Below, piece after piece: positions 56,785-64,000 of a stretch of DNA of 64,000 nt. Under the pieces are notes generated by a model. It was not told where the DNA came from. It searched no databases and saw nothing but the letters and a program-made list of their open reading frames with translations. The stretch spans positions 62,001-126,000 of the forward strand of contig NZ_LYXZ01000009.1 of the NCBI RefSeq assembly GCF_001676615.1, in the 5' to 3' direction. Origin of the DNA: Labrys sp. WJW. GTDB taxonomy: Bacteria > Pseudomonadota > Alphaproteobacteria > Rhizobiales > Labraceae. Every line of letters starts with the position of its first letter. Within the stretch, counting starts at the first letter, position 1. The position numbers and the translations under genes were made by a program.

Positions 56785-56930
56785 TCGGGACGGCTGGCAG
56801 TAGTGCGTTTCCGGCCCGCGAAGGCGAAAATTAGGATCTGCGAACCTATGCTCGCCGAACGGACGAGGAGCGGGATGAGGCGGCCTGGACCGGAAGGTTG
56901 TGCCATGCCTGATCAGGCAGGAAGGATGTC

Positions 56931-57338
56931 ATGGCGGCTTATTGGAACGCGTTGTTCGGCGGAATGCTGATCGGAGCCGCCGCCGTGCTCCTTCTGCTTG
57001 CCAATGGCAGGGTGGCGGGCATCAGTGGCATCGCCGGTCGCCTACTGGGTGGCCAGCGCGTCGTCGACAATGGCGCCTTTGTCGTCGGACTGGTGCTCGG
57101 CCCGATCGTCTTTGCCGTCTTGAGCGGATCTCTGCCGGCCATGACGGTATCCACGCCATGGCCGCTGGTTGCGCTGGCAGGCCTGCTGGTCGGCTTCGGT
57201 ACACGGATGGGATCGGGTTGCACGTCCGGGCACGGCATTATCGGCCTCGCCCGCTTTTCGCGGCGCTCGATCGCCGCAACCGCCATGTTCCTGGGCAGCG
57301 GCCTGCTCACGGCATCCTTGCTGGGCCTGGTGCGATGA
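56931..57338 (+). CDS. YeeE/YedE-family membrane protein, N-half (PmpA-like)
   Basis: The 135-residue protein has about four hydrophobic segments and the motif 'GSGCTSGHG' (94-102, Cys97), the signature of YeeE/YedE thiosulfate and sulfur-compound transporters. The protein is one half of the full-length family, with the other half encoded at 57335, overlapping by four bases (ATGA). Both halves are thus read together and probably assemble. AGGAAGG precedes the ATG. Sulfur compound uptake is the likely role; the substrate is not known. Confidence 0.85.
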   Translation: MAAYWNALFGGMLIGAAAVLLLLANGRVAGISGIAGRLLGGQRVVDNGAFVVGLVLGPIVFAVLSGSLPAMTVSTPWPLVALAGLLVGFGTRMGSGCTSGHGIIGLARFSRRSIAATAMFLGSGLLTASLLGLVR

Positions 57339-57775
57339 AGGGTGGCGACCTGTTCCGGCCGGCCGTATCGCTGGTGGCTGGCATGATTTTTGGACTGGGG
57401 CTTGCGATATCGGGCATGATCGACCCGGCCCGGGTGCTCGGCTTCCTGAATGTGGCCAGCGGCCATTGGGATCCGAGCCTGGTCTTCGTCCTCGCGGGCG
57501 CGGTGCTGGTCGCCATTCCCGGTGTTTTCCTGCAGCGCCGCCTGTCCCGTCCCTGGCTTGGTGAGCGTTTCCATCTTCCCGCCACGACCAGGATCGACCG
57601 GCCGCTTCTCCTTGGCGCCTTGCTCTTCGGCGTAGGCTGGGGCCTTGCCGGATTTTGCCCCGGGCCGGCGATCGCTGCGCTGTCGACGGCGAGGCCGGTC
57701 GTGTTGCTGTTCGTCGCCGCAATGATCCTGGGAATGCTGGCCTGGTCCCGCCTTTTCGCGAAAGCGGGAGATTGA
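57335..57775 (+). CDS. YeeE/YedE-family membrane protein, C-half (DUF6691/PmpB-like)
   Basis: The 146-residue protein has four hydrophobic segments and 'GFCPGPAI' (107-113, Cys108), the second signature of the YeeE/YedE family. It starts with ATG 57335, overlapping the stop of the N-half gene. 'LVAGMIFGLGLAISGMIDPARVLGFLN' is the typical DUF6691 start. The two short proteins replace one long YeeE/YedE protein. The open frame runs further back into the previous gene in another frame, which is not real. Confidence 0.85.
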   Translation: MKGGDLFRPAVSLVAGMIFGLGLAISGMIDPARVLGFLNVASGHWDPSLVFVLAGAVLVAIPGVFLQRRLSRPWLGERFHLPATTRIDRPLLLGALLFGVGWGLAGFCPGPAIAALSTARPVVLLFVAAMILGMLAWSRLFAKAGD

Positions 57776-57800
57776 CCTGCGGCATCCGGCGGCGTGTTTT

Positions 57801-58910
57801 TCACGGGCTGAAGACCAGGACCAGGAAGACGAAGAACACGCCCAGATGCACGGCGCCTTCCAGCATCGTCGTCCGGGTGCCCGTGAAGGTGAGCGTCGAC
57901 AGCACGAGCGTCATCGCCAGCAAGATCATGTTGGTCGCCGAGAGCCCAAGCACCACATTCTGCCCGGTCAGGAGGCCGATCACGAGGATGGCCGGCACGG
58001 TGAGGCCCAGCGTGGAGGCGGCCGCACCGAGACACAGATTGATGGCCCGCTGCAGTTGGTTGGCGGTGATGGCCCTCAGCGCCGTGATGCATTCCGGCGT
58101 GAACACGATCATGGCGATCAGAATGCCACCGAGTGCCGTCGGGGCGCCGAGGCGGGCGATGCCGAAATCGAGCACCTTGGCCAGGCTCTTCGCCAGAAGG
58201 ACGATGGGCAGGATGTTCAGCAGGAGCAGGAGGAGAGGCATTGCGATCGGGCCGCCCGCCGCTGCCTCCTCGACCTCGGTATCCTCCTCTTGGGTCGGAG
58301 GCGCATCGCTGGACGGCTCGCGATAGAATTCCGCATGGCGGCCGGTCTGGAGCACCAGGAAGGCACCATAGAGGAGGAGCGTGAAGATCGAAAAGCTGAT
58401 CGCTTGAAAGCGCGTCAGCGAACCGTCGCTGACGGAGGTGGTGAAATTCGGCAGGATCAGCGGGATGACGGCCAGCGGAATGATGATGGCGAGATAGGAC
58501 GAGGCGCCCTTCAGATTGTAGCGCTGGGCGAAGTGCTTCATGCCGCCGAGCAGAAGGCCGAACCCGACCACCCCGTTGAGGACGATCATCAGCACGGCGA
58601 ACATGGTGTCGCGTCCGAGGGTCGGTGCTCCCTTGGCGCCCAGCATCACGGCGGAGATCAGCGCCACCTCGATGATGACGATCGCGAGCGTGAGGATCAG
58701 CGTGCCGTAGGGCTCGCCGAGACGATGCGCCAGCACTTCTGCCTCATGTACGACGCCGAAAGCCGTCCACATGATCACGGCCAGGAGCCAAAGAAAAACT
58801 GCCACCGCGATGAGCGGCGTGTCGAGGTGCCCGAGCAGGGGATCCGCCAGGAATTGGAAGGCGGCGACGCTGGCCCATGCGGTGGCGAGGCGGAGAATCA
58901 GGATCGGCAT
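57801..58910 (-). CDS. Ca2+/H+ antiporter (CaxA/ChaA type)
   Basis: The 369-residue protein has about eleven membrane segments in two repeats, each with the exchanger motif: 'FGVVHEAEVLAHRLGEPYGTLILTLAIVIIEVALI' (around 50-85) and 'MIVFTPECITALRAITANQLQRAINLCLGAAASTLGLTVPAI' (around 260-302). These are the two alpha-repeats of ChaA/CaxA calcium/proton antiporters. An acidic loop ('QEEDTEVEEAAAGG', about 204-217) separates the halves. ATG 58910 is taken as start since the frame upstream is not protein-like, though no clear ribosome-binding site is seen. The gene is convergent with the YeeE pair, 25 bp apart. Confidence 0.88.
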   Translation of the reverse strand: MPILILRLATAWASVAAFQFLADPLLGHLDTPLIAVAVFLWLLAVIMWTAFGVVHEAEVLAHRLGEPYGTLILTLAIVIIEVALISAVMLGAKGAPTLGRDTMFAVLMIVLNGVVGFGLLLGGMKHFAQRYNLKGASSYLAIIIPLAVIPLILPNFTTSVSDGSLTRFQAISFSIFTLLLYGAFLVLQTGRHAEFYREPSSDAPPTQEEDTEVEEAAAGGPIAMPLLLLLLNILPIVLLAKSLAKVLDFGIARLGAPTALGGILIAMIVFTPECITALRAITANQLQRAINLCLGAAASTLGLTVPAILVIGLLTGQNVVLGLSATNMILLAMTLVLSTLTFTGTRTTMLEGAVHLGVFFVFLVLVFSP

Positions 58911-59083
58911 GAAGGAGATGACCTCGGATGTCGAACAGGATCTCGCAGAATGGCTCGCCAGCCGCTCCGCGGCAAATCGGGCGCCGAGATGCCCTGTGAT
59001 CGCAGGAGGATATCTCGATATGCCAAAGCACGTCGAAGCAAGGAGCCAAGGAGAAAAGGCAGCAGCCGGACCTTCCCGCCTCC

Positions 59084-60196
59084 TCATCGGACGTGGAGGA
59101 TCCGGAAACGGTCCGGTTCCGCTGGATCTCGATCGACGACCTGGACTGGCGGCCAGGCCCACTGCCAAACGCCGATGCCCGGCACGCGCGAGAACCGGAT
59201 CTCGCCGCGAGTGCCTTCCACGGCAAGACACGGCCAGGATTCGACAATGCGTGCCCGATCCGGGCCGTGAACGCGCAGGGCAGCAGCAAGGACGGCGATG
59301 GCGTCATAGCCTTCGAAGGCGACGAAAGAGGGGGCTTCGCCAAGCCGCTGGTGGAGAAGGATCTTCGTGCGGGCACCGAGCGGACCCAGGCGCTCGGGCA
59401 AATAGCGCAAGAACGGGATGGCGGCGCCGTCGTTGCCGAGCAACCCTGTCCATTCGGCGAACTCAGGCTGCCCCGCCGGTGCACCGATCATTATCCCGGC
59501 GAGCCGCCGATCGCGGCGGACGGCCTTGACGATCGGCACGGCGGGCTCCGGGTAGCTGGCCAGCAGCAGCAAGGCTGTCGCGCCAATGCCGGCGAGTTCG
59601 TCGCACATTGCTCCGTGGGTGAGCGAGGCCGTGTCGAGTTCGATGACGGTGCCGCCGCAGGAAGCGAAGAACTGCCGCAGAATTCCGGTGCCGGATGCCC
59701 AATAGACACTCGGCTGGGTCGCTACGGCAATGTGCCTATGGCCCGCGCCGAGGAGGAAGTCGGCATAGACCCGCCAGCCATGGGACTGAGCCGAGGCAAG
59801 GCGCGCGACCCGGTTCGTCGGCTGTTCGGCCAGCGCATCGAGAACCGCCGACGAGCAGAGGAATGGCAGGCCGAGAGCATCGGCCCTGGCAGCCACAGCG
59901 CGAGCGACGACGCTGTGATATTCCCCCACCAGGGCAGCCACGCCCAGGCGATCCAATTCATCGACCGCCGCAATGGCTCGTTGCGGGTCGGCGGCCGTGT
60001 CCCGGACCAGCAGTTCGAGTGACCTTCCGCCGATGCCGCCGGCGGCATTGACCTCGCTGGCGGCCAATTCGAGCCCGACAAGCAAATGCCGGCCTGCCTC
60101 GACCCAGCCTGGCCGGGTCAGCGGAGCCAGGGCCCCGATCCGTATTGTCGGCCCATCGGTCGGCTTCGGGCCGGGCGGAAACCGGGGCGTCTTCAT
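59084..60196 (-). CDS. Leaderless type I periplasmic-binding-protein-like (Peripla_BP_6)
   Basis: The 370-residue protein follows the Leu/Ile/Val- or amide-binding fold: 'IRIGALAPLTRPGWVEAGRHLLVGLELAASEVNAAGGIGGRSLELLVRDTAADPQRAI', then 'GVAALVGEYHSVVARAVAARADALGLPFLCSSA' and 'FVAFEGYDAIAVLAAAL'. A good ribosome-binding site (AGGGGAG) fixes ATG 60196, and no signal peptide follows. It may be a cytoplasmic ligand sensor of the AmiC kind, or a binding protein that has lost its leader. No ABC permease or ATPase is adjacent. The ligand is unknown. Confidence 0.75.
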   Translation of the reverse strand: MKTPRFPPGPKPTDGPTIRIGALAPLTRPGWVEAGRHLLVGLELAASEVNAAGGIGGRSLELLVRDTAADPQRAIAAVDELDRLGVAALVGEYHSVVARAVAARADALGLPFLCSSAVLDALAEQPTNRVARLASAQSHGWRVYADFLLGAGHRHIAVATQPSVYWASGTGILRQFFASCGGTVIELDTASLTHGAMCDELAGIGATALLLLASYPEPAVPIVKAVRRDRRLAGIMIGAPAGQPEFAEWTGLLGNDGAAIPFLRYLPERLGPLGARTKILLHQRLGEAPSFVAFEGYDAIAVLAAALRVHGPDRARIVESWPCLAVEGTRGEIRFSRVPGIGVWQWAWPPVQVVDRDPAEPDRFRILHVR

Positions 60197-60453
60197 CGGC
60201 GTCTCCCCTGGATCTGGTCGTCAATCCCCCCAAGACCGATGGCTCGGGGCCTTCTTGCCGCAACCCGTTGCTGCCGCTCGATGACGGCCTGATACAAGTG
60301 CATGTTCATGGCGCACAGGAACAGTTCCGTGCATTTGCGCCGATCTGTATGGCCGAGGCGAGCCGTACGGTTTCCGGACATTGCCCGGCCTGTGCCGCCA
60401 AGGCCTAGTAGCTTCCCGCAAGGCCTGTGACCAGATCCGCAAGCTTGCTATGC

Positions 60454-60741
60454 TTAGTCCGGCGCCGCACCGATCGGTGGTCCGCCGGGCGGGCGGTGCA
60501 GGAAGGTAATCGAGGCATAGGCGCCGAGCCATGATCCCAGCGCTGCAAAGGCGACATAGACCCAGTTCTCGGTGTAGCTGATGACCGCATAGGACGACAG
60601 CAGGTACCAGACACTGCTCCAGGTCGCGGCCGGGACGCGCTTGCGCGCCACCACCGCAGCGGTGAACATGACATAGACCGCATCCGTGGCGGCGGTTGCC
60701 AGCAGGACGGCGCCGGCGGTCACGGGATCGATGGCAGCCAT
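60454..60741 (-). CDS. Small membrane protein of unknown function
   Basis: The 95-residue product has three hydrophobic segments: about 7-30 ('TAGAVLLATAATDAVYVMFTAAVV'), 40-58 and 62-80 ('VYVAFAALGSWLGAYASITFL'), with a positively charged loop 'ARKRVPAATW' between the first two. I do not recognise the family. The reading frame is real by its hydrophobic pattern and lack of overlap with a better frame. The neighbours are the binding-protein gene and the broken modE. The ORF upstream of the ATG on the same strand belongs to another frame. Confidence 0.6.
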   Translation of the reverse strand: MAAIDPVTAGAVLLATAATDAVYVMFTAAVVARKRVPAATWSSVWYLLSSYAVISYTENWVYVAFAALGSWLGAYASITFLHRPPGGPPIGAAPD

Positions 60742-60881
60742 TGCAACTTCTCCAAAGTCGGACAGGGGAGAAGCGAATTAAGCCATAGTTGCGGGTTGCT
60801 GGCGCGCTCTTATCGAGGCTCTTCGTTCCCGACGCAAGCACTGCCCGGGGGAGCGGGCCGGGCTGAATCGCGGTTAGCGGC

Positions 60882-61306
60882 TCAATTCCTCGCCCGCGGC
60901 GGCGCTTGTGGCGTTGCCAGCTCCCCAAGAGCTGGCTGGCGTACGATCTCGTTCTGCAGGGCTGCGATGTGATCCTGTGCGACATCGCTGACGGCCCGCT
61001 CGATGGCGCGAAAGCGTACGACGAGCGCGAGACCCAGGGCGTGAGTACCGCTCCACCGCCATTCTTGCCGCCAATCTGGCGCGTGGCGACGGATTTTCCG
61101 AAAATCTGGTTGATTTCCTCGACCAGATGCCAGACCCGGCGGTAGGACATGCCCATGGCCCGCCCGGCCGCGGAGATCGAGCCCAGAGATGCAATATTCT
61201 CGAGAAACTCGATTTTTCCTGGGTCGATGCGACCCTCGGGGACGGCACGATGTTCCGCCAGCGTTCGTGTTGCGCCTATCTGGTTCGTTACAAGATATAG
61301 TGGCAT
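60882..61306 (-). pseudogene. ModE-type regulator with frameshift (or assembly error)
   Basis: The N-terminal part reads as a ModE winged helix: 'FLENIASLGSISAAGRAMGMSYRRVWHLVEEINQIFG' then 'TRQIGGKNGGGAVLTP'. After this the frame leaves the family. Reading one base short near 61034-61039 restores it: 'GLALVVRFRAIERAV' and so on to a TGA at 60882-60884. A missing C in the run CCC/CTG is the simplest cause. A restored product would be about 141 residues, like the HTH-only ModE/MopR-type regulators without a molybdate-binding C-domain. It is divergent from mop (start 61381) with 74 bp between, and Mo-box-like sites follow downstream. Confidence 0.75.
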
Positions 61307-61380
61307 CGTAGAAAGCTGACAGCGCGATTGTCGGTGCCGGAAAATTTCCGCCCCCCCTTTCTTTTCATAGGAGATGTTCG

Positions 61381-61587
61381 ATGAAGATCAGCGCACGGAA
61401 CACGCTCAAGGGCAAGATCGTGGACATCGTGAAAGGGGCGACGACGGCGCATGTGCGGCTCGATGTCGGCGGCACCATCGTGACCGCTTCGATTACCAAT
61501 GAGGCCGTGGACGCGCTGAAACTTCAGAAGGGCCAGGAAGCCTATGCGGCCATCAAGGCCTCCGACGTGATGATCGCCATCGACTGA
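61381..61587 (+). CDS. mop: Mop/TOBE-domain molybdenum-binding protein
   Basis: The 68-residue protein is a single Mop (molbindin/TOBE) domain: 'MKISARNTLKGKIVDIVKGATTAHVRLDVGG' and 'ITNEAVDALKLQKGQEAYAAIKASDVMIAID' match the family over its whole length. Molbindins bind molybdate as hexamers in the cytoplasm, for storage or buffering. TAGGAG precedes the ATG. It is divergent from the broken ModE-type gene. A half-site like a Mo-box (ATATAGTGGCAT) overlaps the modE start, but is too weak to call. Confidence 0.92.
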   Translation: MKISARNTLKGKIVDIVKGATTAHVRLDVGGTIVTASITNEAVDALKLQKGQEAYAAIKASDVMIAID

Positions 61588-61663
61588 AACAGGATCGGAA
61601 TAAGCTTCCTCGTCGGGGATGCCCGCGCCCATCGTAAGAGGATATCGGCAGGGGCTCGCGCAG

Positions 61664-61691
61664 AGCGCAATATTGCGTGATATATAACGCT
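61664..61691 (+). promoter_or_regulatory. Mo-box-like site upstream of cysteine hydrolase
   Basis: The left half AGCGCAATATT (61664-61674), spacer of six, right half TATATAACGCT (61681-61691) resembles the ModE/Mop-regulator box of Rhodobacter (halves ATCGCTATATA and TATATAACGAT with N6 between). The right half matches in 10 of 11 positions. It lies 58 bp before the ATG at 61749. Confidence 0.65.
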
Positions 61692-61748
61692 GGCGCCGGC
61701 CCCTTGCGGCTACCGGCCGAACTCGGTCCCTGCCATCTGGAGGAAACA

Positions 61749-62354
61749 ATGGATCCGAAATCAACGGCCGTCGTGCTCATCGAATACCAGAATGATTTCA
61801 CCACCGAGGGCGGCACCTTACACGCGGCCGTGAAGCCGGTGATGGAGCAGACGAACATGCTGGCCAACACGGTGGAGACCGTGAAGCAGGCCCGTGCGGC
61901 CGGCGCGACGATCGTCTATGCGCCGATCACCTTCACCGAGGACTATCACGAACTGAGCTCCAGCCCCTACGGCATCCTCAAGGGCGTCGTCGACAGCAAA
62001 TCGTTCAGGAAGGGGAGCTGGGGTGCCGAGATCATCGAGATCCTGAAGCCCGAAGCGGGAGACATCGTCGTCGAAGGCAAGCGAGGGCTGTGCGGCTTTG
62101 CCACCACGAACCTCGATTTCATCCTGCGCAGCCGCGGCATCTCGACCATCGCGCTCGGCGGCTTCCTGACCAATTGTTGTGTCGAGTCGACCATGCGGAC
62201 GGGCTACGAGAAGGGATACGACGTCATCACGCTCACGGATTGCACAGCCGCGTTGAGCGAGGAAGAACAAAGGCTGGCAGTCGAGAAGAATTATCCGATG
62301 TTTTCAAAGCCGATGAAGCACGGGGATTTCCTTGCAGCCCTGGCAGGGGCATGA
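61749..62354 (+). CDS. Isochorismatase-like cysteine hydrolase
   Basis: The 201-residue enzyme has the fold of isochorismatase/nicotinamidase hydrolases: 'AVVLIEYQNDFTTEGG' at the N-terminus (the usual catalytic Asp is Glu12 here), Lys111 in 'VEGKRGLCGF' and nucleophile Cys144 in 'GGFLTNCCVESTMRTGYEKGYDV'. It probably cleaves an amide or a related bond; the substrate is not known. GGAGGAAAC precedes ATG 61749; an in-frame start 24 codons earlier lies in the control region. A Mo-box-like site lies upstream. Confidence 0.88.
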   Translation: MDPKSTAVVLIEYQNDFTTEGGTLHAAVKPVMEQTNMLANTVETVKQARAAGATIVYAPITFTEDYHELSSSPYGILKGVVDSKSFRKGSWGAEIIEILKPEAGDIVVEGKRGLCGFATTNLDFILRSRGISTIALGGFLTNCCVESTMRTGYEKGYDVITLTDCTAALSEEEQRLAVEKNYPMFSKPMKHGDFLAALAGA

Positions 62355-62565
62355 GCCCACCCCTCGGTTCCCGCACGCGGTGCCGAAGCAGGAAGTGTCT
62401 GCAGACAGCCTGACGCTTTCCTGGGTCCTCCGTCCGCCTGCCGCGGAGGTCGACGCCAGGCGGCATCGAGCACAGCTTCCGCCCAGACGCCAAACCGAGG
62501 TTCCCTTGTCGACATTCGGGGAAGCCGCCGAAGATAGGCTGTTGCCATCCGGTAGTATTTTGCCT

Positions 62566-62593
62566 ATCGCTATATATGTCTGAATATTGCGAT
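62566..62593 (+). promoter_or_regulatory. Mo-box-like site 1 upstream of aldehyde dehydrogenase
   Basis: The left half ATCGCTATATA (62566-62576) is identical to the Rhodobacter Mo-box left half. After six bases (TGTCTG) the right half AATATTGCGAT (62583-62593) matches TATATAACGAT in most positions and keeps CGAT at the end. It lies about 145 bp before the ATG at 62738. Confidence 0.7.
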
Positions 62594-62676
62594 GATCGTG
62601 GATTGCCGCTGAATTCCAATCGCCAACTCACGCGAATGACGGCGGAATCGGCCTGCCGTCACGCAGATTTGGCACT

Positions 62677-62704
62677 AACGCTATATCCATCTGAATATAA
62701 TGAA
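62677..62704 (+). promoter_or_regulatory. Mo-box-like site 2 upstream of aldehyde dehydrogenase
   Basis: The left half AACGCTATATC (62677-62687), spacer CATCTG, right half AATATAATGAA (62694-62704). Spacing equals site 1, and the spacer and start of the right half are alike (TCTGAATAT in both). It lies 33 bp before the start codon and could overlap the promoter or leader, a repressing position. Confidence 0.6.
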
Positions 62705-62737
62705 ATGCCGGTAAGCGTTCGAACAAGGGAGGATTTT

Positions 62738-64000
62738 ATGAATATTGCAATCCGCAAACCATCACTTGGTTCCGCTGCCACGGCGTTCCTCGCCAAGCGG
62801 CACAAGCTCTTGATCGATGGTGAATGGGTCGATGCCCGCAGCGGCAAGACCTTCACCGTCGAGGATCCCGCAACCGAGGAGAAGATTGCCGAGGTCCCCG
62901 CGGGAGACAAGGCCGATATCGATCTTGCGGTTGCCGCCGCACGCCGGGCCTTCGAGACGGGGCCGTGGTCCCGGATTTCTCCCGCGGAACGATCCCGTCT
63001 CGTCTGGCGGCTCGGCGACCTTCTGGAGCAGCATGCAGACGAATTCGCCGAGCTCGAGGCGCTCGACAATGGCAAGCCGGTGACCAATGCGCGCCGGGGC
63101 GACGTCCAGGGCTCGATCGACATGTTCCGCTACATGGCCGGTTGGGCGACGCGCCTCAACGGCGAGACCATACCGGTGTCGAGCGCAGGCAATTGGCACG
63201 CCTATACGCTGCGCGAGCCCGTCGGCGTGGTCGGCCAGATCATTCCCTGGAACTTTCCCCTGATGATGGCCGCCTGGAAGCTGGCGCCGGCCCTTGCCTC
63301 CGGCTGCACCATCGTGCTCAAGCCGGCGGAGCAGACGCCCTTGTCGGCCCTGCGCTTCGGCGAGCTCATCCAGGAAGCCGGATTCCCGGCCGGCGTCGTC
63401 AACATCGTGACCGGGTTCGGCGAGACCGCCGGTGCGGCGCTTGCCGAGCATCCCGATGTTGACAAGGTCGCTTTTACCGGCTCCACCGAGGTCGGCAAGA
63501 TCATCGTCAGGGCGGCGGCTGGCAATCTCAAGCGCGTATCGCTCGAACTTGGCGGCAAGTCGCCCGCGATCGTCTTTCCCGACGCCGATCTCGATCTTGC
63601 CATCGCCGGTACGGCCGATGCGATTTTCTACAATCAGGGGCAGTGCTGCACCGCCGGCTCTCGCCTGTTCGCCCACAAGTCGATCTATGATCGGGTGGTC
63701 GCGGGAGTCTCGGAAGCGGCCGGCAAGCTGAAGGTCGGCCATGGCCTGGATCCGAGCGTCAATCTCGGCCCGCTGGTTTCCAAGGAGCAGCACCAGAGGG
63801 TCACCGGCTTCCTGCAATCGGGCCGGGAGGAAGGCGCGGAGGTCGTGACCGGTGGCAGCACCATCGGCAATCAGGGCTATTTCGTTGAGCCGACGGTATT
63901 GGCCCAGACCAACCGGGACATGCGTGTCGTGCGCGAAGAGATCTTCGGGCCGGTGGTCTGCGTCCAATCCTATGACGATGACGATCTCGACGCGGTCGCG
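62738..64000 (+). CDS. NAD(P)-dependent aldehyde dehydrogenase (5' part)
   Basis: The first 421 codons of an aldehyde dehydrogenase run to the window edge without a stop. Family motifs are 'IIPWNFPLMMAAWKLAPALASGC' (168-190), 'FTGSTEVGK' (246-254), the general base in 'VSLELGGKSPAI' (Glu270) and the nucleophile in 'NQGQCCTAGSRLF' (Cys304). It would oxidise an aldehyde to its acid with NAD+ or NADP+ in the cytoplasm. GGGAGGATTTT precedes ATG 62738. Two Mo-box-like sites lie upstream; a Mo-independent enzyme under molybdate control would make sense as a stand-in for a molybdoenzyme. The 3' end lies outside the window. Confidence 0.93.
   Translation, partial: MNIAIRKPSLGSAATAFLAKRHKLLIDGEWVDARSGKTFTVEDPATEEKIAEVPAGDKADIDLAVAAARRAFETGPWSRISPAERSRLVWRLGDLLEQHADEFAELEALDNGKPVTNARRGDVQGSIDMFRYMAGWATRLNGETIPVSSAGNWHAYTLREPVGVVGQIIPWNFPLMMAAWKLAPALASGCTIVLKPAEQTPLSALRFGELIQEAGFPAGVVNIVTGFGETAGAALAEHPDVDKVAFTGSTEVGKIIVRAAAGNLKRVSLELGGKSPAIVFPDADLDLAIAGTADAIFYNQGQCCTAGSRLFAHKSIYDRVVAGVSEAAGKLKVGHGLDPSVNLGPLVSKEQHQRVTGFLQSGREEGAEVVTGGSTIGNQGYFVEPTVLAQTNRDMRVVREEIFGPVVCVQSYDDDDLDAVA

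Larger units (their letters stand above)
62355..62737. other. Control region upstream of aldehyde dehydrogenase
   Basis: This 383-bp gap holds two Mo-box-like sites (62566-62593 and 62677-62704) in its second half and GGGAGGATTTT as ribosome-binding site for the next gene. The first half (62355-62560) holds no recognised gene or signal. Confidence 0.5.

Noticed and set aside
57846-59270. Open frame on the plus strand over the CaxA gene
   Set aside because: It is the charged-residue-rich antisense image of a membrane protein; no domain is recognisable.
60221-61306. Long minus-strand frame starting with the ModE domain and running to 60221
   Set aside because: Only the first part is real; after about 61036 the frame is wrong, and it later covers the small membrane protein gene in another frame.
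61285-61306. Mo-box-like half-site overlapping the modE start
   Set aside because: Only one half fits loosely; no second half is found at the six-base spacing.

Overview
The window is high-GC (about 65 percent by eye) chromosomal DNA, almost certainly from an alphaproteobacterium of the order Hyphomicrobiales (Rhizobiales). The evidence is a FixL-FixJ-FixK oxygen cascade with a heme-PAS FixL, a ModE/Mop molybdenum module with Mo-box sites, a RuBisCO-like protein in a sugar-acid cluster, and efflux and regulator families typical of that order. The genus cannot be fixed from the sequence. There are no rRNA, tRNA or CRISPR features that I can support.

Layout. (1) 1-7386: the end of a type VI secretion locus (tssF fragment, tssG, tssH/clpV), followed by three same-strand genes that look like secreted cell-wall or protein-degrading effectors: two peptidoglycan-binding/HExxH proteins and one NlpC/P60-like Cys-His protein. 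(2) 7464-14388: a divergent pair made of a degenerate ABC exporter with a C-terminal cyclic-nucleotide domain and a zinc-ribbon/adenylate cyclase/ATPase/TPR protein. Together they suggest a cyclic-nucleotide signalling couple. (3) 14679-27272: a peroxiredoxin, an RND tripartite pump (MFP-RND-OMF), a MacAB pump and an OmpR/EnvZ-type two-component system. (4) 27317-32257: an accessory patch of envelope-modifying genes (glycosyltransferase-like, a sulfotransferase fused to a DUF1232-like domain, GT2, SDR epimerase) around an IS5-family transposase remnant and AT-rich DNA. (5) 32601-44335: a catabolic island for a branched sugar acid, most likely D-apiose/D-apionate. It holds an ApnO-like oxidoisomerase, an MFS carrier, a ribose-type ABC transporter with a DUF2291 lipoprotein, a Gfo/Idh/MocA dehydrogenase, a RuBisCO-like protein and a DUF1537 kinase. 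A GntR repressor governs it, and a shared 16-bp operator lies at both ends. (6) 44386-57775: a low-oxygen island with a CBS/BON protein, phosphoketolase, FixK, a single receiver protein, FixJ, FixL, an APH/ATPase protein, an MgtC/DUF4010 protein, acetate kinase, a universal stress protein and a split YeeE/YedE transporter. Four FixK-type boxes precede its transcription units. (7) 57801-64000: a CaxA-type antiporter, a leaderless periplasmic-binding-like protein, a small membrane protein, a frameshifted ModE-type regulator, Mop, a cysteine hydrolase and the start of an aldehyde dehydrogenase. Three Mo-box-like sites lie upstream of the last two.

How the parts work together. In the low-oxygen island, FixL would sense O2 and phosphorylate FixJ, FixJ would switch on fixK, and FixK would act at the four boxes. 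Phosphoketolase plus acetate kinase would then give substrate-level ATP through acetyl phosphate. In the sugar-acid island, uptake, oxidation, isomerisation, phosphorylation and C-C cleavage are all encoded; only a lactonase is missing.

The least ordinary items are: a 100-bp palindromic element that occurs once between genes and once in frame inside tssG; the cyclase/pseudo-ABC couple, with a triplicated module inside a dead nucleotide-binding domain; the two-ended GntR operator; the molybdate-responsive aldehyde dehydrogenase region with a broken modE; and the sulfotransferase-DUF1232 fusion.
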